Numbered from the stretch's first letter, positions 1 through 6,724 are shown. The stretch is DNA of 21,419 bases from Candidatus Saccharibacteria bacterium UBA4727 (GCA_002404195.1 DHJF01000046.1:5867-27285); one strand, 5' to 3'. The notes: a model not told the origin generated them from the sequence alone. Numbers and translations are program-made.

Positions 1-54
1 GTGTCATACGGTCCCAAGATCTCCACATTCGCCCATAAGGGGCCAGCTCGTTAA
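1..54 (+). CDS. Possible C-terminal end of an upstream gene (partial)
   Basis: Reading frame 1 is open from the window edge to a TAA at 52-54 and would encode VSYGPKISTFAHKGPAR. The mixed basic/hydrophobic composition looks protein-like, but 17 residues are too few to identify a family. Frame 2 also stays open to a TAA at 56-58, so the frame choice is weak. Bases 55-128 hold no other gene that I can see. Confidence 0.2.
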   Translation: MSYGPKISTFAHKGPAR

Positions 55-128
55 GTAAATCAAAAATTGTTCTAATACATTAAGACCTATACCGTTGGGA
101 AGTTGCAGCATCATATTGCATTTTAGGT

Positions 129-134
129 TATGCT
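129..134 (+). promoter_or_regulatory. Possible -10 box just upstream of the EEDHL protein
   Basis: TATGCT lies 6 nt before the ATG at 141, and no Shine-Dalgarno precedes the start. The same hexamer sits 7 nt before the pilin gene that starts at 9724. No good -35 is visible here. If correct, the mRNA would be leaderless. Confidence 0.4.
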
Positions 135-140
135 ATCTAT

Positions 141-701
141 ATGAGTAGAACTACTAAAAAATTTATCATTACAGTATTAATTCTCGTTTCAGTCTTTCTC
201 GTATCCCGTTATCTGTCAACTAATCAGCAAACAGCGCAACCAAGCCAAACGAATATTACTCCAGCTCAAACGACCGCTCCTGAGGCGGCAGACGCTTCAT
301 GTCATATGAACGGACAGCTTCCGGATGCAACTTGCACACCCGGTGCAACTAATCCCGACGTCACGCAAGCAAATCTAGCGCAGACTATATGTATCTCTGG
401 CTATACTAAGACAATTCGCCCGTCAGTCACGTATACAGACAAACTCAAGATTCAGCAAATGCAGGCTTATGGCTTCACCGATAGCCCTCGAATGCATGAA
501 GAAGACCATCTCGTATCCTTGGAGCTTGGAGGCTCGCCGACAGATCCAAAGAATTTATGGCCCGAGCCAGGCGCCTCGCCAAACCCCAAAGATAAGATCG
601 AGAACTTTTTACACGCAGCCATCTGCTCGGGTAAAATATCACTTCAAGATGCACAGACTCGTATTGCTCAGAATTGGACGACGGCAGAACAGGGATTTTA
701 A
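141..701 (+). CDS. Membrane-anchored or secreted protein with an EEDHL/NLWPEP nuclease-like motif
   Basis: 186 aa. Residues 1-8 are basic and 9-25 form one hydrophobic segment (signal anchor or uncleaved signal peptide). A Gln/Thr/Pro/Ala-rich linker (about 26-52) follows, then a globular domain. That domain carries SGYTKTIRPSVTYT (about 86-99), EEDHLVSLELGG (120-131) and NLWPEP (138-143). The arrangement ICxSGY...RP...Y...EEDHLxxLELGGxPxDPxNLWPEP recurs in small secreted proteins of many bacteria. The DH plus downstream N resembles HNH/beta-beta-alpha-metal nucleases, but this is inference from the motif and the family is not formally recognised here. There are two Cys pairs (54/65 and 84/162 approximately). 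It stands alone, with a hairpin terminator at 765-798. Role could be extracellular DNA degradation or uptake. Confidence 0.7.
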   Translation: MSRTTKKFIITVLILVSVFLVSRYLSTNQQTAQPSQTNITPAQTTAPEAADASCHMNGQLPDATCTPGATNPDVTQANLAQTICISGYTKTIRPSVTYTDKLKIQQMQAYGFTDSPRMHEEDHLVSLELGGSPTDPKNLWPEPGASPNPKDKIENFLHAAICSGKISLQDAQTRIAQNWTTAEQGF

Positions 702-764
702 AAAGAAAATCTAATAACCTATGCACTTCTAAATCCATCCACTAACCTTAGCCGAGTATGGTGC

Positions 765-798
765 AAAAATCAGACACCGTATTTGGTGTTTGATTTTT
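765..798. terminator. Bidirectional hairpin terminator between convergent genes
   Basis: A 14-bp stem (765-778 with 785-798, loop GTATTT) with one G-U pair on the plus-strand RNA. The left arm starts with five A and the right arm ends with five T, so it can terminate the plus-strand gene ending at 701 and the minus-strand gene ending at 854. Confidence 0.8.
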
Positions 799-853
799 AT
801 GTATAACAAAAATTCGTGGTACGGCGTGATAGCTGAAGTTAGAACTGCGCTGA

Positions 854-1351
854 TTAAAATTTAAGTCGAACTTTTTCCGCCATAGCTAGGGTGCATATGT
901 ATGGAATACCGTCATACTGTTCATTCCTGAACTCTATCATATCCCAGCCGATGCGGTCATAGACCGATCCGTTTCGGATTGTATGATTGAGTACCTCTCT
1001 TTTTAGAGTATCGTAATCAGATTGATTCAAAACATAATCGATATCACCTGACTCTGGTGTGTCCTGGGCGGGTTTGCGAATATATAGCCATGAGAAGACG
1101 GCCGACGGTGCGACGCCCTCATCCTGAATAGCAATAGAGTCACGAAGCTGGAAGTATTTTTGCCGAGGGTTGTTGCTGGGTATTACTAACGTATCCGCTA
1201 GTTGCTGGAGTTCTCTATATTCATCTTCGCTCTGGCAAAAGATTGCCACATTGCTTGCAGCCTCGGGAATGAAACCAATGCTTTCGTTAATGAGATTGGA
1301 GCATTGATTGTATATATATTTGACCTTGTTGATAAGTTGATCTTTTGTCAT
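854..1351 (-). CDS. Unknown 165-aa protein
   Basis: 165 aa, soluble, with no signal peptide or membrane segment. I do not recognise the family. The N-terminus (MTKDQLINKVKYIYNQ) looks helical, and the middle contains a SGDIDYVLNQSDYDTLKREV stretch. The ending WDMIEFRNEQYDGIPYICTLAMAEKV suggests an alpha/beta fold that closes with a helix. The start at 1351 is well supported: an extended -10 box (TGCTATAAT) ends 8 nt before the ATG, there is no Shine-Dalgarno, and the transcript should be leaderless. A small hairpin (1371-1390) separates it from tRNA-Arg upstream, so it is probably transcribed alone. Confidence 0.75.
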   Translation of the reverse strand: MTKDQLINKVKYIYNQCSNLINESIGFIPEAASNVAIFCQSEDEYRELQQLADTLVIPSNNPRQKYFQLRDSIAIQDEGVAPSAVFSWLYIRKPAQDTPESGDIDYVLNQSDYDTLKREVLNHTIRNGSVYDRIGWDMIEFRNEQYDGIPYICTLAMAEKVRLKF

Positions 1352-1359
1352 CTTTAATA

Positions 1360-1368
1360 ATTATAGCA
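1360..1368 (-). promoter_or_regulatory. Extended -10 promoter of the 165-aa protein gene
   Basis: On the minus strand TGC-TATAAT: the hexamer occupies 1360-1365 and the TG element lies just upstream. Only 8 nt separate the hexamer from the ATG, so the mRNA is predicted to start at or within a few bases of the start codon. Confidence 0.7.
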
Positions 1369-1370
1369 AA

Positions 1371-1390
1371 AGAACCGCATTTGCGGTTCT
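1371..1390 (-). terminator. Hairpin terminator downstream of tRNA-Arg(UCU)
   Basis: Stem AGAACCGCA/TGCGGTTCT (9 bp, 2-nt loop). On the minus strand TTTTG follows directly. The T run merges into the extended -10 box of the next gene, so termination and re-initiation are packed within about 30 bp. Confidence 0.6.
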
Positions 1391-1412
1391 AACGTTCAAC
1401 TTGGTTTATCTG

Positions 1413-1488
1413 TGGTACCCCGGGTTGGGATCGAACCAACGACCTTAGGCTTAGAAGTCCTCTGCTCTATCCACTGAGCTACCGGGGC
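1413..1488 (-). tRNA. tRNA-Arg (anticodon UCU)
   Basis: 76 nt including an encoded CCA (1413-1415). Acceptor GCCCCGG pairs with CCGGGGT (first pair G-U), discriminator A. The anticodon loop CTTCTAA gives TCT, which reads AGA. The T arm is GTTGGTTCGATCCCAAC. It is the only one of the five tRNAs here whose CCA end is not inside a terminator hairpin. Its own TATAAT lies at 1499-1504. Confidence 0.97.
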
Positions 1489-1498
1489 GTACTTGGCC

Positions 1499-1504
1499 AT
1501 TATA
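1499..1504 (-). promoter_or_regulatory. -10 box of tRNA-Arg(UCU)
   Basis: A perfect TATAAT on the minus strand ends 10 nt before the mature tRNA 5' end. The -35 region is weak. Confidence 0.65.
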
Positions 1505-1547
1505 CCCTAAAAGATGCATGAATGTGAGTAGCGAGAAGATGGTCGAC

Positions 1548-1593
1548 CACCAAACTAAAGACCATATCTTGCGATATGGTCTTTAGTTTGGTG
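1548..1593. terminator. 21-bp perfect hairpin that includes the CCA end of tRNA-Gly
   Basis: Arms 1548-1568 and 1573-1593 are perfectly complementary with a TTGC loop. The right arm contains the discriminator and CCA of tRNA-Gly (1589-1592) and the last acceptor base. It lies between tRNA-Gly and the promoter of tRNA-Arg(UCU) and most likely ends tRNA-Gly transcription. The outer part CTTTAG/CTAAAG has only short A/T runs. Confidence 0.75.
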
Positions 1594-1663
1594 CGGGTGC
1601 GGAGAGTCGAACTCCGATCACCAGTTTGGAAAACTGGGATAATAACCGCTATACGACACCCGC
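1589..1663 (-). tRNA. tRNA-Gly (anticodon UCC)
   Basis: 75 nt with encoded CCA (1589-1591). Acceptor GCGGGTG/CACCCGC, discriminator A. Anticodon stem CCAGT/ACTGG encloses TTTCCAA, so the anticodon is TCC (GGA codons). The T arm is GGAGTTCGACTCC. The 3' end overlaps the arm of a 21-bp inverted repeat. Confidence 0.97.
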
Positions 1664-1674
1664 ATAGCTGCTTT

Positions 1675-1683
1675 ATTATAACA
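1675..1683 (-). promoter_or_regulatory. Extended -10 promoter of tRNA-Gly
   Basis: TGT-TATAAT on the minus strand, hexamer at 1675-1680, 11 nt before the mature 5' end. A second TATACT-like hexamer lies further upstream (about 1693). Confidence 0.65.
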
Positions 1684-1764
1684 GTCTTTGGAGTATAATT
1701 ACACCAATTGAAACACGTCCTTATTCAAGAACGCATGCCCGCATGCTTTCTGCTCGTTTCCTAG

Positions 1765-1773
1765 TGTTATAAT
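1765..1773 (+). promoter_or_regulatory. Extended -10 promoter of the small basic protein gene
   Basis: TGT-TATAAT, hexamer 1768-1773. Here a leader of about 20 nt remains, with an AGGAA ribosome-binding site before the ATG at 1800. This contrasts with the leaderless arrangement at several other genes in the window. Confidence 0.6.
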
Positions 1774-1799
1774 AAAAAGCATAATAGGAACAAATAAAC

Positions 1800-2138
1800 A
1801 TGTTTAACCTTAATGATAAAAAGCCATTCCATAGTAGCGGCTATGCCGAGGTGGCGCACGGCGGTTCAATAGGTGCGACGAGCAGCCAGTCATTTCAAGA
1901 ACGTTCACAGATAGATAACAATCGGCAAGTGGTTGGAAAATATCATGAGTCGGCCGTGGCGCGTAATTTAAAAGGTCGTGCTTCGGGTTATGACGCGGGT
2001 CGCCGAACAACGCCGAGCAAACGGTACGTACCGGTGGCGGAGCGCCAACGCATGCTGGGCGGCCAGTCGACATCACTTGCGGCGCCGCGTGAGAGATTTT
2101 CGGAGCCCCAAGGGCGAACGTATAATCCTTTCGCGTAG
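1800..2138 (+). CDS. Small basic, probably disordered protein of unknown function
   Basis: 112 aa, rich in Ser, Gly, Arg and Gln, with no hydrophobic core, no membrane segment and no recognisable domain. The N-terminus is MFNLNDKKPFHSSGYAEV. The C-terminal half carries YVPVAERQRMLGG (about 77-89) and ends in TYNPFA. The promoter, an AGGAA site 9 nt upstream and an ATG start favour this frame over the equally open minus-strand frame. I do not recognise a family. Composition suggests a nucleic-acid or ribosome-associated accessory protein, but this is speculation. Confidence 0.65.
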   Translation: MFNLNDKKPFHSSGYAEVAHGGSIGATSSQSFQERSQIDNNRQVVGKYHESAVARNLKGRASGYDAGRRTTPSKRYVPVAERQRMLGGQSTSLAAPRERFSEPQGRTYNPFA

Positions 2139-2152
2139 GGTGAGATTTGCGA

Positions 2153-2190
2153 CCCACGACTCGCGCCAGCTGAAGCTGTCGTGTCGTGGG
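2153..2190 (+). repeat. Compound inverted repeat after the small basic protein gene
   Basis: CCCACGAC (2153-2160) pairs with GTCGTGGG (2183-2190), enclosing an inner CAGCT/AGCTG hairpin. There is no T run. The right arm plus the next bases (GTCGTGGGTTC) match the T arm of the tRNA-His gene 80 bp away, so this may be a fragment of an old tRNA duplication or chance. Confidence 0.45.
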
Positions 2191-2209
2191 TTCGGTTGTG
2201 CAATTACTT

Positions 2210-2252
2210 CCAAATAAAAAGAGCGATCACGAGGATCGTTCTTTTTATTTGG
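2210..2252. terminator. Hairpin terminator that includes the CCA end of tRNA-His
   Basis: About 19 bp: the left arm CCAAATAAAAAGAGCGATC begins near 2210, the loop is ACGA, and the right arm ends at 2252 with the complement of the tRNA-His CCA. It is perfect except for one pair (G-U on plus-strand RNA, A-C on minus). Internal A5 and T5 runs suit termination in both directions between the convergent small gene and tRNA-His. Confidence 0.8.
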
Positions 2253-2327
2253 GGCGAATAATGGGAATTGAACCCACGACCTCCGGAACCACAACCCGGC
2301 GCTCTAACCAACTGAGCTATATCCGCC
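2250..2327 (-). tRNA. tRNA-His (anticodon GUG)
   Basis: 78 nt including an encoded G at position -1 (base 2327), paired with the discriminator C (2253), and an encoded CCA (2250-2252). Acceptor GCGGATA/TATTCGC. The anticodon loop TTGTGGT gives GTG. The extra G-1:C73 pair is the hallmark of tRNA-His. An extended -10 (TGC-TACAAT, hexamer 2378-2383 minus) would leave a 5' leader of about 40 nt for RNase P. Confidence 0.97.
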
Positions 2328-2377
2328 AAGCGGAGAATCTACGCAAACCAAGAATAATCTTGGAAAGATTCTTAGCT

Positions 2378-2386
2378 ATTGTAGCA
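2378..2386 (-). promoter_or_regulatory. Extended -10 promoter of tRNA-His
   Basis: TGC-TACAAT on the minus strand, hexamer 2378-2383. The same extended hexamer drives the response-regulator gene at 15592. Confidence 0.5.
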
Positions 2387-2403
2387 TATCTCACTAGGGT
2401 AGG

Positions 2404-3933
2404 CTAGATTTCTCGGATAGTTTCGATGTCGGCACCAAGCGTGTTTAAGCGGTTGGCAAAATCTTCATAGCCGCGATTAATTGAATACACATCGCGCAGG
2501 ATTGATTTACCTGGTGCGGCGAGCATCGCAAGAAGTACGACGACTGATGGTCGGAGGGCTGGTGGGGCGACTACGTCGGCCGGCTTCCACTTTGTTGGGC
2601 CGGTAATATAGACACGGTGGGGATCGACGAGCTCAATTGAGGCGTTAAGCTTCGTGAGTTCGGTAAAGTAAATGGCGCGGTTCTCATATGACCAGTCATG
2701 TACCAAGGTGCGTCCCTTCGCCATCGTGGCAATCAAGCCCAGGAAAGGAAGATTATCCATATTGACGCCAGGAAACGGCATACTGTGGAGTTTGTCGACG
2801 GGTGCTACCAAAACCGATTTTTTTAATGTAAGGTCGACGAGTCGTGTGGCACCGTTGCGGGCGGTGTATTCCTTGCCCAGTTCGTACTGTAGTCCCATGC
2901 CCTCGAGAACGGCCAGTTCGAGCTCGATAAATTCAATCGGTGCACGGGTAATAGTGATTTCAGAGTTGGTGACGAGCGCTGCGGCCACAAAGCTCATCGC
3001 TTCGATTGGGTCTTCGCTTGGATAATATTCAACATCTTGATTGATTGATTTTTTGCCATGAATCGTCAGGATAGTCGTACCGACACCTTCAATCTTGACG
3101 CCGAGTTCTTCGAGATAAAAACACAAATCTTGCACCATGTAGTTTGGGCTAGCATTGCGGATTTTGGTGATGCCGTCGTAGAGAGCAGCAGCCATAATGA
3201 CGTTTTCCGTCACGGTATCACCACGTTCAGTGAGCAAAATCGTTCGTGTGATTGGTGTTTCTTTAATAGTGGCGTGGTAATAGTCACTCGTCGCCTCGAC
3301 ATGCAGGCCAAAAGGTGCCAGGCCGGTCATGTGCGGTTCAACGGTGCGCGTACCGAGGTTGCAGCCACCAGCGAAGGGAAGCTTAAAGTCGGGATATTGA
3401 TGCAGTAGCGGGCCCAGGAACATAATGACAGTACGAGTGCGCTTGGCGGCATTGATATCCATTTTTTCGAGCTCCAGGCGGCGCGGCGGGATGATTTCAA
3501 GGTCATTAGTATCGTTAATCCAGCGGATTTTTACGCCGATACTTTGCAGAACTTCAATAATTCGATTGACCTCTTCGATACGGGCAACGCGGCGGAGGGT
3601 GGTTTTGCCTTTATTAAGGAGTGAAGCGCAGAGTAGGGCGACGGCGGCATTTTTGCTGGTTTTGACCTCTATGCTGCCGGAAAGCTTTTTGCCGCCGTTA
3701 ACACGAAAGTTAATTTTACCACTACTGTTGAGGGTGACGATGTCACTTGACAAAACCTCACTAATACGGGCTATCATCTCAAGGCTGATATTTTGTCCAC
3801 CCTTTTCGATACGGTTAACAGCACTCTGACTTGTGGCCAGCTCACGGGCTAATTCGGCCTGTGTCAGACCGCGATGGACGCGGGCTTCTTGAATTAATGT
3901 ACCAATTTTTGCCTTGTAGTCATCAATCTTCAT
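2404..3933 (-). CDS. murA: UDP-GlcNAc 1-carboxyvinyltransferase (MurA) with an N-terminal XRE-type HTH domain
   Basis: 509 aa, about 90 longer than standard MurA (about 420). Residues 8-65 are a Cro/C1-type helix-turn-helix (RGLTQAELARELATSQSAVNRIEKG). The EPSP-synthase-fold enzyme starts near residue 74. Catalytic features: TSKNAA (92-97, the KN pair that binds UDP-GlcNAc), GGCNLGTRTVEPH (189-201) with the PEP-reactive Cys191, and RTRTVIMFLGPLL (165-177). It catalyses the first committed step of peptidoglycan synthesis in the cytoplasm. A Cys rather than Asp at 191 predicts fosfomycin sensitivity (family knowledge). The start at 3933 follows an extended -10 box by 7 nt, so the mRNA should be leaderless. 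The HTH and a perfect inverted repeat overlapping its promoter suggest autoregulation (inference). Divergent glyA starts 68 bp away. Confidence 0.95.
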   Translation of the reverse strand: MKIDDYKAKIGTLIQEARVHRGLTQAELARELATSQSAVNRIEKGGQNISLEMIARISEVLSSDIVTLNSSGKINFRVNGGKKLSGSIEVKTSKNAAVALLCASLLNKGKTTLRRVARIEEVNRIIEVLQSIGVKIRWINDTNDLEIIPPRRLELEKMDINAAKRTRTVIMFLGPLLHQYPDFKLPFAGGCNLGTRTVEPHMTGLAPFGLHVEATSDYYHATIKETPITRTILLTERGDTVTENVIMAAALYDGITKIRNASPNYMVQDLCFYLEELGVKIEGVGTTILTIHGKKSINQDVEYYPSEDPIEAMSFVAAALVTNSEITITRAPIEFIELELAVLEGMGLQYELGKEYTARNGATRLVDLTLKKSVLVAPVDKLHSMPFPGVNMDNLPFLGLIATMAKGRTLVHDWSYENRAIYFTELTKLNASIELVDPHRVYITGPTKWKPADVVAPPALRPSVVVLLAMLAAPGKSILRDVYSINRGYEDFANRLNTLGADIETIREI

Positions 3934-3940
3934 ACCCTCT

Positions 3941-3960
3941 AGTATATCACATACGATATA
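3941..3960 (-). promoter_or_regulatory. murA promoter with an overlapping inverted repeat (candidate operator)
   Basis: The extended -10 is TGA-TATACT (hexamer 3941-3946), 7 nt before the ATG. TATATC-N6-GATATA (3943-3960) is a perfect inverted repeat covering the -10 and spacer, a suitable size for an XRE-type dimer such as the one fused to MurA. Operator function is inferred. Confidence 0.55.
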
Positions 3961-3971
3961 AATACAAGAGA

Positions 3972-3995
3972 TGGTATACTATAGTACAATAGGAG
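3972..3995 (+). promoter_or_regulatory. glyA promoter, palindrome and Shine-Dalgarno
   Basis: TGG-TATACT (hexamer 3975-3980) is an extended -10. It overlaps the 10-bp palindrome TACTATAGTA (3977-3986). AGGAG (3991-3995) is a good Shine-Dalgarno 6 nt before the ATG at 4002. Unlike its divergent neighbour murA, glyA is translated from a led mRNA. Confidence 0.6.
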
Positions 3996-4001
3996 ATTGC
4001 C

Positions 4002-5282
4002 ATGAACGATACACAAATTGCCAATTTGATAGCAGATGAAACCCAACGCGAGCGCGATGGGTTGGAGCTCATTCCGAGTGAAAACTACGTCTCGAGCGAC
4101 GTACTGACAGCGCTCGGGAGTGTTTTTACTAATAAATATTCCGAAGGCTACCCAGGAAAGCGTTACTATGGTGGTCAAGAATTTACCGATCAGGTCGAGC
4201 AACTGGCAATTGACCGTGCGAAACAGCTCTTTAAGGCCGACCACGCCAATGTGCAACCGCATAGTGGTGCACCGGCCAACGAAGCCGTCTACAGCGCTTG
4301 GCTGCAGCCTGGTGATACCGTGCTTGCTATGGATTTGTCACATGGTGGTCACTTAACCCACGGCGCCCCAGTAACGCGTAGCGCTCAGCTCTATAACTTT
4401 GTTCGCTACAAGATGAAAGACGTTACAACTGGCGAGATTGATTACGATGAGCTGCGTGCCTTAGCGCGTGAGCACAAGCCAAAAATCATCCTCGCTGGTT
4501 TTAGCGCCTATCCTCGCGAGCTCGATTACGCGAAATTTGCCGAAATTGGCAATGAAGTCGGTGCACTACTGGTGGCTGACATGGCGCATATTGCCGGACT
4601 CATCGTTGGTGGTGTGGCGAAGAATCCATTTGATTATGGCTTTCACGTTATTACCACAACTACACATAAAACGCTGCGTGGTCCGCGTGGCGGGTTGATT
4701 CTCTCGAAAGGTATTGTCAGTAACCCACTGCGAGCGCCCGAAAAGATAATTGCAAATATCCCAACCCTGATTGACCGCGCGGTCTTTCCGGGTATGCAGG
4801 GTGGTCCACATATGCACGTCATTGCCGCCAAGGCCGTCGCCTTTGGCGAAGCTCTGCGGCCGGAGTTTAAAGACTACGCGGCGCAGATTGTGAAAAATGC
4901 CACCGTGCTGGCCGACGAGCTGCAAAAGCGTGGCTTTGAGCTCATAACAGGAGGTACGAGTAATCACCTTATTCTCGCCGATGTCTACAAAAGTTTTGGA
5001 ATTGATGGCAAGGTGGTTGAAATTGCGCTCGATAAAATCGGCCTGACGCTCAATGCTAATGTCGTTGCCGATGACCCGCTGCCGCCATTCCGTCCAAGCG
5101 GTATTCGCTTAGGTACGCCAGCCCTGACGACCCGTGGCCTGCGCGAAGCGCATATGCCGCAAATCGCTGACTGGATGAAGCGAGCGATTGACGCTCGTGA
5201 TGACGACAATGAACTTCGGGTAATTAGGAACGAAGTATTGGCACTCGTTCGGAATTTTCCACTACCGAGTGATAACCGATAG
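4002..5282 (+). CDS. glyA: Serine hydroxymethyltransferase
   Basis: 426 aa, full length for the family. This PLP enzyme interconverts serine and glycine while loading tetrahydrofolate with a one-carbon unit, in the cytoplasm. Visible motifs: ELIPSENYVS near residues 22-31, YPGKRYYGG (50-58), SGAPAN (88-93), DMAHIAGL (193-200) and the PLP-lysine motif TTTTHKTLRGPRGG with Lys223. The start has an AGGAG at correct spacing. It is divergent from murA and convergent with the first pilin gene, separated by an 18-bp hairpin. FolD, encoded at 14420, would use the methylene-THF it produces. Confidence 0.97.
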   Translation: MNDTQIANLIADETQRERDGLELIPSENYVSSDVLTALGSVFTNKYSEGYPGKRYYGGQEFTDQVEQLAIDRAKQLFKADHANVQPHSGAPANEAVYSAWLQPGDTVLAMDLSHGGHLTHGAPVTRSAQLYNFVRYKMKDVTTGEIDYDELRALAREHKPKIILAGFSAYPRELDYAKFAEIGNEVGALLVADMAHIAGLIVGGVAKNPFDYGFHVITTTTHKTLRGPRGGLILSKGIVSNPLRAPEKIIANIPTLIDRAVFPGMQGGPHMHVIAAKAVAFGEALRPEFKDYAAQIVKNATVLADELQKRGFELITGGTSNHLILADVYKSFGIDGKVVEIALDKIGLTLNANVVADDPLPPFRPSGIRLGTPALTTRGLREAHMPQIADWMKRAIDARDDDNELRVIRNEVLALVRNFPLPSDNR

Positions 5283-5310
5283 ATCAATCTTAGTCTGCAT
5301 AGGTGAGATA

Positions 5311-5350
5311 GAATTAAATACACCCACAGTTATGTGGGTGTATTTAATTC
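5311..5350. terminator. 18-bp perfect bidirectional terminator
   Basis: Arms 5311-5328 and 5333-5350 are exact complements with a GTTA loop. A/T-rich outer and GC-rich inner parts serve both glyA (plus) and the pilin gene ending at 5364 (minus). Confidence 0.85.
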
Positions 5351-5363
5351 GACTTTAGCTATC

Positions 5364-5873
5364 TTATGGACAAATGCCGACGTCGCTCGTCTTAACCGCG
5401 CTATTAACTGGATCGGGATAGTAGATGCGCATGCCTTTACCTGTTGCGCAGTAGGTGACAAAGTAGTAATCAACGGTTGTACTTGCATTAATTCCCGCTA
5501 GTGTTTGAGTATAGGTTGGAACGGTTCCCCATGGCAGCACGGCAAAGTATGCAAGACTCGATGGAAGTTTCGTATCGTTTATACTGTTTTGTGTCGTTGT
5601 TAATGCGGCAGCAGTTGCTGTTTGCGCTACAACTGTGGCAGCATCTGCGCCGGCAGCTGTTAACGCATAGCCACTATTGAGGCTGCCATAGGCCTCTGCT
5701 TTTTTGACAATTGTGGTTGTATCTGTTTGGTACTCAGCTGCTTTAGATCTTTGCGTGACGCCGTTATAGGTTACAATCACAATCGCTGCTAAGATGCCAA
5801 TAACGACAATAACGATCAAGAGCTCAACGATGGTAAAGCCTTTAACATCCGATCTTTTAATTTTCGTGTCCAT
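5364..5873 (-). CDS. Type IV pilin (major-pilin-like paralogue 1)
   Basis: 169 aa. A short basic leader ends in G12, followed by the class III prepilin signature FTIVELLIVIVVIGILAAIV (cleavage G12/F13, Glu at mature position 5). The hydrophobic stretch of about 25 residues forms the pilus core helix. The globular domain ends with a Cys pair (YCATG ... GICP), consistent with a disulphide-bonded D-region. Prepilin peptidase would process it at the membrane for assembly into a type IV pilus. AGGGGG, 5 nt before the ATG, is the ribosome-binding site. A plausible promoter is TTGCGC-17-TATTAC (5910-5938). The paralogue at 6187 is nearly identical at the N-terminus. Confidence 0.92.
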   Translation of the reverse strand: MDTKIKRSDVKGFTIVELLIVIVVIGILAAIVIVTYNGVTQRSKAAEYQTDTTTIVKKAEAYGSLNSGYALTAAGADAATVVAQTATAAALTTTQNSINDTKLPSSLAYFAVLPWGTVPTYTQTLAGINASTTVDYYFVTYCATGKGMRIYYPDPVNSAVKTSDVGICP

Positions 5874-6111
5874 TATGCCCCCTAATGCTTTTGGATGATT
5901 ACTGTTAATGTAATAATCGTTTGAATTAATAAGCGCAAGTACTTTCAGGGTGTTTTAAGTCAGATGTCGCACTTCAGGATAAGTACTATGATATTTATCA
6001 CGTGAACTTTTATGTATTGTTGAGTTGAGTGTTCTATCGACCAGACTCAGGAGTCGCCATTTCGGGGGTACTTAGATTCTCTATTGTCGTGTCTTCAATT
6101 GATTCAATAAG
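5874..6111. other. Gene-free spacer between the two pilin genes
   Basis: Together with the terminator at 6112-6155 this is a stretch of about 310 nt without a gene. It holds the leader and promoter of the pilin gene at 5873 next to that gene. Bases about 5940-6111 show no ORF of interest and no conserved RNA that I recognise. Confidence 0.6.
5910..5938 (-). promoter_or_regulatory. Probable sigma70-type promoter of pilin paralogue 1
   Basis: On the minus strand TTGCGC (5933-5938), a 17-nt spacer and TATTAC (5910-5915). It would give a leader of about 30 nt carrying the AGGGGG ribosome-binding site. Confidence 0.45.
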
Positions 6112-6155
6112 CGTAATATAAAACAAGCCACATGGATGGCTTGTTTTATATTACG
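6112..6155 (-). terminator. 19-bp perfect terminator of pilin paralogue 2
   Basis: Arms 6112-6130 and 6137-6155 are exact complements with a CATGGA loop. It lies 32 bp after the stop of the pilin gene ending at 6187 and insulates it from the next pilin gene. Confidence 0.8.
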
Positions 6156-6186
6156 TTAAGTAAAACTGTTTTTTGAGTCGTTTACC

Positions 6187-6690
6187 CTACAATGTTGAAG
6201 CTGTTGTACCAGCTGGGCACGCTGCGCTGGTTGCTGATCCACCCCATATAGACACGTTACCAGGAGTGGTAAAGTTGTAGTAAGTGATGAAGTAGCCACT
6301 TGCAGTGTTTGAGTTGGATGCACCGGTCGCACATGCAGTGTATATTACCGATGTTGTACCGTTACCTGTACCCAAGACTGTACCTGGGACAACAACAGTG
6401 ACACCGTTTGGTACCGCACCGAGTGCAGTCGATGGGACTGCTATAAAGGCAGCTGCGGTCGCTGGGTAAACACCGTTACCACCAGCGGTATCGGCATTGT
6501 ATGCTTCAGCTTTCTTTTGCAAAGAAACTCCGTTCGTCTGTGCCTTGGTTGTATTCGCACGTGATGTTACGCCCTGGTAAGCAACGATAACAATCGCAGC
6601 CAAGATGCCGATAACAACGATAACGATCAAGAGTTCAACGATAGTGAATCCCTTGTCAGCTTTCATTTTTTTGATTTCTTTCAGACCCAT
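6187..6690 (-). CDS. Type IV pilin (major-pilin-like paralogue 2)
   Basis: 167 aa. The leader ends at G14, followed by FTIVELLIVIVVIGILAAIV and then VAYQGVTSR, matching paralogue 1 almost residue for residue through the membrane helix. The globular part is Gly/Ala/Thr-rich with Cys in YTACATG and SAACPAG, again a probable disulphide. The two genes also share DNA sequence over the N-terminal region, pointing to duplication or gene conversion, while the head domains diverged. AGGGGG sits 9 nt before the ATG at 6690. Promoter TTGTAC-17-TATAGT (6725-6753). No terminator separates it from the minor-pilin operon upstream, so read-through is possible. Confidence 0.92.
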   Translation of the reverse strand: MGLKEIKKMKADKGFTIVELLIVIVVIGILAAIVIVAYQGVTSRANTTKAQTNGVSLQKKAEAYNADTAGGNGVYPATAAAFIAVPSTALGAVPNGVTVVVPGTVLGTGNGTTSVIYTACATGASNSNTASGYFITYYNFTTPGNVSIWGGSATSAACPAGTTASTL

Positions 6691-6724
6691 TTGTAGGTGC
6701 CCCCTAATTAATTATTATACTTGT

